This document shows positions 18,793-26,386 of a DNA stretch of 64,000 nt, piece after piece (position 1 is the stretch's first letter; every line of letters begins with the position of its first letter). The translations under genes and the position numbers were made by a program. Source of the DNA: Streptomyces sp. Tu6071 (GTDB lineage: Bacteria; Actinomycetota; Actinomycetes; Streptomycetales; Streptomycetaceae); the NCBI RefSeq assembly GCF_000213055.1, contig NZ_CM001165.1, positions 124,001 through 188,000 of the forward strand, in the 5' to 3' direction. Under the pieces are notes generated by a model, which saw only the letters and a program-made list of their open reading frames with translations, did not search any database and was not told the DNA's origin.

Positions 18793-19575
18793 TCAGCGGG
18801 CGGCGCCGACCCCGGCGAGGAGACGGCCCTCGGCGTAGGCGAGCGCCTCCGGCGGCAGGGGCTCCTCGACGCCGCCGAGGAGGACGGTCAGCTCGCCCGT
18901 TCGGGTGAGGTCCGGGGGGCCGCCCGCGGCGCGGCGCAGGGCCTGCGCGGCGACGGCGGGGGCGGAGCCGAGGAGCGTGGGCGCGGCCCCGCCGGGGCGG
19001 GTGAGCGCGGCGGCGATACGGGCCCCGACGAGTTCGTAGTGGGTGCAGCCGAGGACGACGACGCGGACCCCGGCGGGGGTGCGGGCGGCGGCGTCGGCGA
19101 TCGCGGCCTCCGTCGCGGCCTCGTCGGCGTGCTGCACGGCGTCGGCGAGCCCGGGGCAGGCCACCGCGGTGACATTGCCGCCGGGGGCGAATTCGGCGAT
19201 GAGGCGGCGCTGGTACTCGCTGCCGGTCGTGGCGGGCGTGGCCCAGATCGCGACGGGGGCACCGAAGGCGGCGGCGGGCTTGATCGCGGGGACGGTGCCG
19301 ATGACGGGGAAGGTGTCCTCGAAGCGGGCGCGGAGCGCGGGCAGCGCGTGCGTCGAGGCGGTGTTGCACGCGATGACGAGCGCGTCGGGCTCAAGGGCGG
19401 CGGCGGCCTCGGCGGCACCGAGCGCGAGGCGGGTGATGTCCTCGGAGGTGCGCGGCCCCCACGGCATCGAGGCCGGGTCGCTGGAGAGCACGAGGTCCGC
19501 GTCGGGCCGCAGGCCGCGTACCGCGGCGGCGGCGGGGAGCAGGCCGATACCGGAATCGAGGAGCGCGATCTTCAC
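18793..19575 (-). CDS. Aspartate/glutamate racemase family protein
   Basis: A 260-residue two-domain racemase fold. LDSGIGLLPAA is the MurI-like N-terminal motif, ACNTAS holds the first catalytic cysteine and LGCTHYELV the second. It is shorter and more divergent than the essential MurI, which has DSGVGGLTV, so it is more likely an accessory glutamate or aspartate racemase. Neighbours give no pathway. The ATG at 19575 is next to a 317-bp divergent gap. Confidence 0.8.
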   Translation of the reverse strand: MKIALLDSGIGLLPAAAAVRGLRPDADLVLSSDPASMPWGPRTSEDITRLALGAAEAAAALEPDALVIACNTASTHALPALRARFEDTFPVIGTVPAIKPAAAFGAPVAIWATPATTGSEYQRRLIAEFAPGGNVTAVACPGLADAVQHADEAATEAAIADAAARTPAGVRVVVLGCTHYELVGARIAAALTRPGGAAPTLLGSAPAVAAQALRRAAGGPPDLTRTGELTVLLGGVEEPLPPEALAYAEGRLLAGVGAAR

Positions 19576-19892
19576 CCGGCCACTTTATGTCATGGGGTGA
19601 CGCTTCCCCGCGGACGACGGTGGCGGGGGCGGCGGCGGCGTTGCCGCGCGGGGCGTGGGCGGAGGCGTATGCCGCTCCTGCGGGCGGCCGTCGGGGACGG
19701 TACCGGCCGCTGCTGCGGGGCGGCCTTCGGCCAAGGCGCTCTCTCCCGCTCCCGCGAAAGCACTGCCACCCGCTCCCGCGAAAGCGCCGCCCGCCCCCGG
19801 CACACCGCGTCGCGGGGCCGTCCCGGGGCTCCCTGCCTCCGCCCGCATGTCCGGCCCCGTGCCCCTCCCCCGCTGGTGGCAGACTGCCGCGC
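19576..19892. other. Divergent intergenic region with a 16-bp direct repeat
   Basis: No gene is supported here. CCGCTCCCGCGAAAGC occurs twice, at 19746-19761 and 19770-19785 (24-bp period). Promoters for the racemase and glycosyltransferase must lie here, but I could not pick convincing -35/-10 pairs. Confidence 0.5.
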
Positions 19893-21074
19893 GTGAGTGC
19901 CGTCATGTGGATCGCCGTTCTGTCCCTCGTGTCCTGGGTGTGGATGCTGCTCGCCCAGGGCTTCTTCTGGCGCACCGACGTCCGGCTGCCGAGGACCGGC
20001 GGGGAACCGGAGCGGTGGCCCTCGGTGGCGGTCGTCGTCCCCGCGCGGGACGAGGCGGAGGTGCTGCCGCTGAGCCTGCCCTCGCTGCTCGCGCAGGAGT
20101 ACCCGGGGCGCGCGGAGGTCGTGCTCGTCGACGACGGCAGCACGGACGGGACGGGCGAGCTGGCGCGCGAGCTGGGGCGACGCCCGGGAGCGCTGCCGTT
20201 GCGGGTCGTCTCGCCGGGCGAGCCGCCGCGCGGATGGACGGGAAAGCTGTGGGCGATGCGCCACGGCATCGCGCTCGCCCGCGAGAGCGCGCCCGAGTTC
20301 CTGCTCCTCACGGACGCCGACATCGCGCACGAGCCGGACAGCCTGCGCCGTCTCGTGGCGGCGGCGGACGGCGCGGGCCTCGACATGGTCTCGCAGATGG
20401 CACGGCTGCGGGTCGCGAGCGCGTGGGAGCGGATGGTGGTCCCCGCATTCGTCTACTTCTTCTCGCAGCTCTACCCCTTCCGCAGGGTCAACAAGGCCGC
20501 CTCGCGGACGGCGGCGGCCGCGGGCGGCTGTGTGCTCCTGCGCACGCGCACGGCGGAGGCGGCGGACATCCCCGACGCGATCCGCCAGTCCGTCATCGAC
20601 GACGTCGCCCTGTCGCGCGCGGTCAAGCGCGTGGGGGGCCGTATCTGGCTCGGCCTCGCCGACCACGTCGACAGCATCCGGCCCTACCCCGCGCTGCGCG
20701 ACCTGTGGCGGATGATCTCGCGCAGCGCGTACGCGCAACTGCGCCACAACCCGCTGGTCCTGCTCGGCACCGTGCTCGGCCTCGCGCTCGTCTACCTCGT
20801 CCCGCCGTGCGCCCTGGCGGCCGGGCTGCTCGCGGGCCACGCGGGGACGGCGCTCGCGGGCGGCCTCGCCTGGCTCGTCATGGCGGGCACGTACCTGCCG
20901 ATGCTGCGCTACTACCGGCAGCCGTGGTGGCTCGCGCCGCTGCTGCCCGTGACGGCCTTCCTCTACCTGCTGATGACGGTGGACTCGGCGGTGGAGCACT
21001 ACCGGGGCCGGGGCGCGGCATGGAAGGGCCGCACGTACGCGGCGCCGGAGGCGGTGGAGGCGGGAGAGGGCTGA
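19893..21074 (+). CDS. HpnB-like family 2 glycosyltransferase
   Basis: A 393-residue membrane-bound GT2 enzyme. An N-terminal helix (MWIAVLSLVSWVWMLL) precedes the GT-A domain: VVVPARDEAEVLP, VLVDDGSTDGT and LLTDADIAH (the DxD). TAAAAGGCVLLR and VIDDVALSRAVK lie in the acceptor region, and three C-terminal helices follow. The match to hopene-associated HpnB is close in order and wording. No squalene-hopene cyclase or other hopanoid gene is in the window, so a hopanoid role is not shown. The GTG at 19893 or the ATG at 19905 could be the start. Confidence 0.85.
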   Translation: MSAVMWIAVLSLVSWVWMLLAQGFFWRTDVRLPRTGGEPERWPSVAVVVPARDEAEVLPLSLPSLLAQEYPGRAEVVLVDDGSTDGTGELARELGRRPGALPLRVVSPGEPPRGWTGKLWAMRHGIALARESAPEFLLLTDADIAHEPDSLRRLVAAADGAGLDMVSQMARLRVASAWERMVVPAFVYFFSQLYPFRRVNKAASRTAAAAGGCVLLRTRTAEAADIPDAIRQSVIDDVALSRAVKRVGGRIWLGLADHVDSIRPYPALRDLWRMISRSAYAQLRHNPLVLLGTVLGLALVYLVPPCALAAGLLAGHAGTALAGGLAWLVMAGTYLPMLRYYRQPWWLAPLLPVTAFLYLLMTVDSAVEHYRGRGAAWKGRTYAAPEAVEAGEG

Positions 21075-21111
21075 ACTCCCCTTCGCGGCGGGGGTGTCGG
21101 GCTCTTGTCGT

Positions 21112-21140
21112 ACGTGCCCCGCTGGCGGGTCGGGGCACGT
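21112..21140 (+). terminator. Hairpin terminator after the HpnB-like gene
   Basis: A 9-bp perfect stem (21112-21120 with 21132-21140) with an 11-nt loop, 37 bp after the stop. Confidence 0.5.
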
Positions 21141-21244
21141 CGGCGCCCGGTCTCCAGAAGGGTGAACGCCCCCGCGGAACCAGGGCCCGGCGAGGTTCCA
21201 CGACGCGCCGGACGAACCCCGGGTAACGCCGTGGGAACATGCAA

Positions 21245-21254
21245 TTCACGTGAA
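21245..21254. promoter_or_regulatory. Palindrome TTCACGTGAA upstream of the proline-rich gene
   Basis: A perfect 10-bp palindrome in an A/T-enriched stretch (21236-21300), 130 bp before the ATG. It is a candidate operator; no regulator is known. A second, weaker GACC-N5-GGTC repeat follows at 21271-21283. Confidence 0.35.
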
Positions 21255-21383
21255 GTTTAGGCAATCTGATGACCGATTTGGTCGCCTTCGATCGCATTGC
21301 GGGCGGGGACCCGACAGGGACGCACAAAACAACCTTCTTATCGGTCTCCCCAACCAGCACATCGTGGGCTTAACTTATGTGCC

Positions 21384-21854
21384 ATGACCTCCCCCCGCCC
21401 CACCTACGGCAGCGGCTACTATTCCGCGCCGTCTTTCCCGGACACTCCGATCTACGACTCGCTCGTAGCGGAGCGGGGCACACCGCAGATCGCGCCGATC
21501 CGGGTGCCGTCCCTGTACGAGCCGAGCGGGAGCTCCCTGCCCGCGCTCCCCCCGGCGCTGCCCGCCCTGCCGGCCGCGCCCGCCCCCGTGTCCCCGCCTC
21601 CCACGGCGTACTACGGCCAGCCGCCGCAGCAGCCCATGGCACCGATGCCGCCCGCGCCGCAGCCGTACATCCCGCAGCAGCCCGCGCCGCAGCGCGGCGG
21701 CTACCCGGGGGTCCCGCAACAGGGCGGCTACCGGCCCGCGCCGCAGCCCGCGACGGGGTACGAGGCGATGCGCCCCACGGCCCCGCGCCCGCAGCAACCC
21801 GCGCCCGCCCCGTACCAGGACCCCTACCAGAGCGGCCCCTACCGGCCGTACTGA
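21384..21854 (+). CDS. Proline-rich hypothetical protein (DUF6643-like)
   Basis: 156 residues. The first 45 (starting TSPRPTYGSGYYSAPSF, with IYDSLVAERGTPQIAPIRVPSLYEP split around them) are the conserved part in Streptomyces homologues. The rest is Pro/Ala/Gln/Tyr low complexity with repeated QQP, QRGGYPG and YQ-type blocks, probably disordered. There is no signal peptide or membrane helix. No ribosome site precedes the ATG; a TAACTT box at 21371-21376 ends 7 bp before it, so the message may be leaderless. Function unknown. The family name is from memory. Confidence 0.8.
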   Translation: MTSPRPTYGSGYYSAPSFPDTPIYDSLVAERGTPQIAPIRVPSLYEPSGSSLPALPPALPALPAAPAPVSPPPTAYYGQPPQQPMAPMPPAPQPYIPQQPAPQRGGYPGVPQQGGYRPAPQPATGYEAMRPTAPRPQQPAPAPYQDPYQSGPYRPY

Positions 21855-21887
21855 GCGCGGCGCCGGCCGCATCCGTCCGGGAAGCGG

Positions 21888-21933
21888 GACGCCCGGCACC
21901 GGGCCGCCCACGCGGCGCGCGGTGCCGGGCGTC
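21888..21933 (+). terminator. Hairpin terminator of the proline-rich gene
   Basis: A 13-bp perfect stem (21888-21900 with 21921-21933) with a 20-nt loop, starting 34 bp after the stop. Confidence 0.6.
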
Positions 21934-22056
21934 TCGCGTACGGGCCAGGGGCGAGCCCCGCGGCGGCGGAAGCCTCCCGCGCCGCGAAACCGTGCCCCGC
22001 GCGGCGGCGAACCGTGCCCCGCCCGGGCCGGAAGGCCGCGCGCGAGCGGTGGGAAA

Positions 22057-22914
22057 ATGTCGCCCATGCCCGCAGTCTCACTCGTCTCCGTCCACATCCA
22101 CCCGCTCAAGGCGGCCCGCGCCCTCGACGTCTCCGAGGCCGTCGTCGAGCCCTGGGGTCTCGCCGGGGACCGCCGCTGGATGCTCGTGGACGGCGAGGGG
22201 CGTCAGCTGACTCAGCGTGAGGAACCGCGTCTCGCGCTGCTGGACGTGCGCAGGAGGGACGACGGGAGCCTCGTGCTCAACGGTCCGGGCGGCCCCGCTC
22301 CCTGCCACGTGCCCGTCCCCGCCGGGGAGAGCGTCGTCGTGGAGCTGTTCCGCAACAAGGTCGAGGTCGTCCCGGCGGCGGACACCGCGTCCGCGTGGTG
22401 CACCTCGTACCTCCGCCGTCCCGTGCGCCTCGTGCACCTCGGCGCGCCCGCGTCGGCGCGCCCCGTGGACCCGGCGTACGCGCGCCCCGGCGACACCGTG
22501 AGCCTCGCGGACGGCTACCCGCTGCTGCTCACGAGCCTGTCCTCGCTGGACGCCCTCAACTCCCTCATCGCCGCGGACGGACCGAGCGCCGAGGGCCCGG
22601 TGCCGATGGGCAGGTTCCGGCCCAATCTGGTCGTCTCGGGCAGCGCGCCCTGGGCCGAGGACGGCTGGGGCCGGGTGCGGATCGGCGAGGTCCTCTTCCG
22701 GGTGACGAAGCCGTGCGGGCGCTGCGTCGTGACGACCGTCGACCAGGCCACGGCGGTGCGCGGCAAGGAACCGCTGCGGACCCTGGCGCGGCACCGCAGA
22801 CGGGACGGCAAGGCGATGTTCGGCATGAACCTCGTACCGGAGTCGGCCGGTTCGGTGCGAGTCGGTGACCGGCTGACGGTGGTCGGCGCGGGCGGCGCGG
22901 GGGCGGTCGCATAG
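22057..22914 (+). CDS. MOSC domain-containing protein
   Basis: 285 residues, with an N-terminal MOSC beta-barrel (VHIHPLKAARAL, GLAGDRRWMLVD, LTQREEPRL) and a C-terminal MOSC domain (GRFRPNLVVSG, KPCGRCVVTTVD). The cysteine in PCGRC is the conserved one used in sulphur or molybdenum-cofactor handling by MOSC and mARC proteins. Likely a molybdenum-enzyme-related oxidoreductase such as a YcbX/mARC relative, cytosolic. ATG at 22057 (GGTGGG upstream) or 22066. Confidence 0.85.
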   Translation: MSPMPAVSLVSVHIHPLKAARALDVSEAVVEPWGLAGDRRWMLVDGEGRQLTQREEPRLALLDVRRRDDGSLVLNGPGGPAPCHVPVPAGESVVVELFRNKVEVVPAADTASAWCTSYLRRPVRLVHLGAPASARPVDPAYARPGDTVSLADGYPLLLTSLSSLDALNSLIAADGPSAEGPVPMGRFRPNLVVSGSAPWAEDGWGRVRIGEVLFRVTKPCGRCVVTTVDQATAVRGKEPLRTLARHRRRDGKAMFGMNLVPESAGSVRVGDRLTVVGAGGAGAVA

Positions 22915-22995
22915 CCTGCTGCCCGCCGGGAACGGGTACGGCGGGGGCGGACCGCGGGCGCCGGGCGGCGCCTGCGGGAAAGGGGGTGGCGCGTC

Positions 22996-23601
22996 GTGCG
23001 AGCCATCTTGGGGCTGTGGACCTGGCGGCACAATCCGCTGCGGCGCGCGAGCGACCGGATCGAGGGCTGGGCGGGCCTGGTGACGGCCCTGCTGCTCCTC
23101 CTCCTCGTCCCCGTCGCCGGGGTGCAGGCGGCCTCGCACACGCGCACCGCGCTCCTGCGGACCGTGGCGGAGCAGCGCCACGACCGGGTACGGGTGACCG
23201 CGACGGTGCTGGGCCCCGAGCGCGGCACGCACTTCGACACCGACCCCGAGACCGGCGCCGGGCGGGTCGGCGAGGTGCGGGTACGGGCCGTGTGGACGGG
23301 CCCGGACGGCGTGCGCCGCGCCGGTCTCGCGAACGCCGCGCTGGCCGCGCCGCGCAGGGGCGACACCTTCCCCGTGTGGACCGACGCCCGAGGCCGCCTG
23401 ATGCCCCGTCCGCTCGACGTGGCCAGCGCCGAGGCGCACGCCTTCCTCGCGGGAGTCGGCGCGGGCACGGCGGCGGTCGTGCTCCTGGAAGGCGGGCGGC
23501 GGGTCCTGGTGTGGCGGCTGCGCCGGGCCCGGCTCGTGGCCTGGGAACGGGAGTGGCGGCGCACGGGCCCGGACTGGGGGCGCGCGGGCACGGGGAGCTG
23601 A
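22996..23601 (+). CDS. Rv1733c-like two-helix membrane protein
   Basis: 201 residues. WRHNPLRRASDRIEGWAG followed by a hydrophobic helix (about residues 25-47), an extracytoplasmic domain with VRVRAVWTGPDG, then a second helix (FLAGVGAGTAAVVLL) and a basic tail. This is the layout of the Rv1733c family, a dormancy-regulon membrane antigen in mycobacteria and multi-copy in Streptomyces. No biochemical role is known. The GTG start is 81 bp after the MOSC gene. Confidence 0.8.
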   Translation: MRAILGLWTWRHNPLRRASDRIEGWAGLVTALLLLLLVPVAGVQAASHTRTALLRTVAEQRHDRVRVTATVLGPERGTHFDTDPETGAGRVGEVRVRAVWTGPDGVRRAGLANAALAAPRRGDTFPVWTDARGRLMPRPLDVASAEAHAFLAGVGAGTAAVVLLEGGRRVLVWRLRRARLVAWEREWRRTGPDWGRAGTGS

Positions 23602-23757
23602 CGGGCGCACGCCGAGCCGGGCCGGGCACGTGCCGGTGGCGTGGGCCCGGACACGGTCAACTCCCGCTGTCCTCACACGCTACGGTGGACCGCGCGCCGG
23701 TCCGCAGGACACGCGTCATACTTCCCGCGTACGCACGAGGTGGGGGCACAGCAGCAC

Positions 23758-26205
23758 ATGGCACAGGGCACGGTCCAGGTGACGCACACCGGTACGTCGC
23801 GGTGGCGGCGCCGCACGGGCGAGTACGCCTCGCTCTCCGCCGCCCTGGAGGCCGCGGGGGACGGCGACGTCCTCAGCATCGGCCCGGGGACGTACCGGGA
23901 GAACCTCGTGGTACGGCAGGCGGTGACGCTGCGCGCCGTGGACAACGCGGCGGGTCCGGTCAGGATCGCGCCCACGGACGGCATCCCGCTCACCGTGCGC
24001 GGCGCCGCGCTCGTCCAGGGACTGCACATCGAGGGGCAGGACTCGGCGGTGCCCGCCGTCCTCGTCGAGGACAGCGCGCCCGAGCTGGAGGGCCTGCGGA
24101 TCATGACGCGGTCCGCCGTGGGGCTGGAGGTGCGCGGCGGGGCACGGCCCACGGTCCGGGCCGTCACGGTCGACAACGCGGGCGGCCTCGGGATCGCCGT
24201 GCTCGCCGGGGCGAGCGGCATCTTCGAGGACTGCGAGGTCGTCGCGGCGGGGCAGTCGGGGATCGTGGTGCGGGACGGGGCGCACCCGCGCCTGGAGCGC
24301 TGCCGGGTGCACCACGCCTCGGGGGCCGGTTTCGCCGTGACGGGCGAGGGCAGCGGCCTGGAGGCGATCGGCTGCGAGATCTACGAGATCAAGGGCTCGG
24401 CGCTCCAGCTCAGCCAGCGCGGCACCGCGTACCTGACGGACTGCGCGCTGCACCGTACGACGGCGAACGGCGTCACGCTCGACACGGACGCGGTGCTCAC
24501 GCTCGCCGACTGCCGCCTGCACGACATCCCGGAGAACGCGGTGGACCTGCGCTCGCGCTCGGTCCTGACGCTCACCCGTTCCTCCGTCAGCCGTTTCGGG
24601 CGCAACGGCCTGTCGGTGTGGGACCCGGGCACGCGCGTGGACGCCAACCAGTGCGAGATCCACGACTCGACCGGTGACTACCCGGCGGTGTGGGTGAGCG
24701 ACGGCGCGACGGCGGTGCTCGACTCCTGCCGGGTGCACGACGTGCCGGACGCGCTCTTCGTCCTCGACCGCGGTTCGCGCGTCGACGTCGTCGACAGCGA
24801 CCTCGCGCAGGTGCGCAACACGGCGGTCTCGGTGAGCGACGGGGCGATCGCCCAGCTCGACGACTGCCGGATCACGAAGGCGTCGACGGGCGCCTGGTTC
24901 CGCGACCACGGCAGCGGCGGCACGTTGAGCGGCTGCGCGGTCGCGGACGTGCAGACCGGCGTCATCGTCACGAAGGGGGCCGATCCCGCGGTGGAGCGGT
25001 GCACCGTGACGGGGGCCGCCGAGTCGGGGTTCTACGTGTCGGCCGACGGGCGCGGCACGTTCACGTCGTGCAAGGTGAGCGACAGCGCGGGGTACGGCTT
25101 CCACCTCATCGGCGGCGACCGCACGACGCTGCGGCGCTGCCGCACCGAGCGGTGCGCGCGCGGCGGTTACGAGATCGCGGAGGGCAACGGCGGCAGTCCG
25201 GTCGTCGAGGACTGCGCGAGCGACGAGAGCGCGGCGGCCCCGGCCGCCCCCGCCGCGACGGCCCCGGTGCTGCCGCCGGTGGGCGGCGAGACGCTCGTGC
25301 GCGAGACGGCCCCGGTCGGGCTGCTCGGCGGCGTACCCGCGCCTCGGCAGGGGACGACGGCTCCGGAGGGCACGGCCGGGGAGGAACGGCCCGCGCGTAC
25401 GCCCGAGGACGTCCTCGCCGCGCTCGACGCGCTCGTGGGGCTCGACAGCGTCAAGCGCGAGGTGCGCGCGATGACGGACATGATCGAGGTGGGCAGACGG
25501 CGCCAGGCCGCCGGGCTCAAGGCGGCATCGGCCCGCCGCCACCTCGTCTTCACCGGCTCCCCCGGTACCGGCAAGACGACGGTGGCGCGCCTGTACGCGG
25601 AGATCCTCGTGGCGCTCGGGGTCCTGGAGAAGGGGCACCTCGTCGAGGTCTCGCGCGTGGACCTGGTCGGCGAGCACATCGGCTCGACGGCGATCCGCAC
25701 GCAGGAGGCGTTCGGGCGGGCGAAGGGCGGGGTGCTCTTCATCGACGAGGCGTACGCGCTCTCGCCCGAGGACTCGGGGCGCGACTTCGGGCGCGAGGCG
25801 ATCGACACGCTGGTCAAGCTCATGGAGGACCAGCGCGACGAGGTCGTCGTCATCGTCGCCGGCTACACGGCCGAGATGGAACGCTTCCTCGCGGTCAACC
25901 CGGGTGTGGCCTCCCGCTTCTCACGGACCATCACCTTCGGGGACTACGGCCCGGAAGAGCTGCTGCGCATCGTGGAGCAGCAGGCCGAGGAGCACGAGTA
26001 CGAGCTGGCGGAGGGCACCGGCGAAGCGCTCCTGAAGTACTTCACGGCGATCCCGAAGGACGCGGGTTTCGGCAACGGGCGCACGGCCCGCCAGACCTTC
26101 GAGGCGATGGTCGAACGCCACGCGGGGCGGGTGGCGCAGCTCCCGAGCCCGGACACGGCGGACCTGACGCTGCTGTACCCGGAGGACCTGCCGGAGTTGA
26201 GGTGA
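23758..26205 (+). CDS. Beta-helix repeat protein fused to CbxX/EccA-type AAA+ ATPase
   Basis: 815 residues, no signal peptide. Residues about 20-500 are roughly 17 coils of 22-24 residues of a right-handed beta-helix. About thirteen coils share a cysteine at the same register (FEDCEV, LERCRV, LTDCAL, LADCRL, LDSCRV, LDDCRI, FTSCKV and others). After an Ala/Pro linker (about 505-545), a CbxX-type AAA+ module follows: LDALVGLDSVK, Walker A GSPGTGKT from residue 600, Walker B LFIDEAY with D663-E664, and VASRFSRTI. EccA of type VII secretion has the same ATPase fused to TPRs, so this is probably an intracellular remodelling ATPase; the partner is unknown. Confidence 0.88.
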   Translation: MAQGTVQVTHTGTSRWRRRTGEYASLSAALEAAGDGDVLSIGPGTYRENLVVRQAVTLRAVDNAAGPVRIAPTDGIPLTVRGAALVQGLHIEGQDSAVPAVLVEDSAPELEGLRIMTRSAVGLEVRGGARPTVRAVTVDNAGGLGIAVLAGASGIFEDCEVVAAGQSGIVVRDGAHPRLERCRVHHASGAGFAVTGEGSGLEAIGCEIYEIKGSALQLSQRGTAYLTDCALHRTTANGVTLDTDAVLTLADCRLHDIPENAVDLRSRSVLTLTRSSVSRFGRNGLSVWDPGTRVDANQCEIHDSTGDYPAVWVSDGATAVLDSCRVHDVPDALFVLDRGSRVDVVDSDLAQVRNTAVSVSDGAIAQLDDCRITKASTGAWFRDHGSGGTLSGCAVADVQTGVIVTKGADPAVERCTVTGAAESGFYVSADGRGTFTSCKVSDSAGYGFHLIGGDRTTLRRCRTERCARGGYEIAEGNGGSPVVEDCASDESAAAPAAPAATAPVLPPVGGETLVRETAPVGLLGGVPAPRQGTTAPEGTAGEERPARTPEDVLAALDALVGLDSVKREVRAMTDMIEVGRRRQAAGLKAASARRHLVFTGSPGTGKTTVARLYAEILVALGVLEKGHLVEVSRVDLVGEHIGSTAIRTQEAFGRAKGGVLFIDEAYALSPEDSGRDFGREAIDTLVKLMEDQRDEVVVIVAGYTAEMERFLAVNPGVASRFSRTITFGDYGPEELLRIVEQQAEEHEYELAEGTGEALLKYFTAIPKDAGFGNGRTARQTFEAMVERHAGRVAQLPSPDTADLTLLYPEDLPELR

Positions 26206-26217
26206 GGGGGCCGGGGC

Positions 26218-26320
26218 TCTCCCGAGAGTTCGGGGTTTCCCGAGGGGCCGGGGTTTCCTGAAGGTCCGGCTGTGTTGCCGAAGCCATCGCTCACGTGCGG
26301 CACGGCTCACGTGGGGCACG
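26218..26320. repeat. Short imperfect tandem repeats downstream of the AAA gene
   Basis: Two to three imperfect copies of an 18-20 bp unit containing CGGGGTTTCC lie at about 26220-26272. They are followed by two 16-bp copies of GCTCACGTGCGGCACG (26289-26304 and 26305-26320, one mismatch). Non-coding, between convergent genes. Confidence 0.6.
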
Positions 26321-26386
26321 CGAGCAGGCGGCCTTCGTGCCCGTTCCCCGGTAGCTCCCCCCCCTCCCCTACGGGCGGGCCGCCGG

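Noticed and set aside
19587..19892. Upstream extension of the HpnB-like reading frame
   Set aside because: Arg/Pro-rich, crosses a repeat and the promoter region, and lacks a ribosome site; the conserved protein starts at 19893 or 19905.
19893..21074. Hopanoid biosynthesis cluster suggested by HpnB-like gene
   Set aside because: No squalene-hopene cyclase, HpnC/D/E or other hopanoid gene lies in the window.
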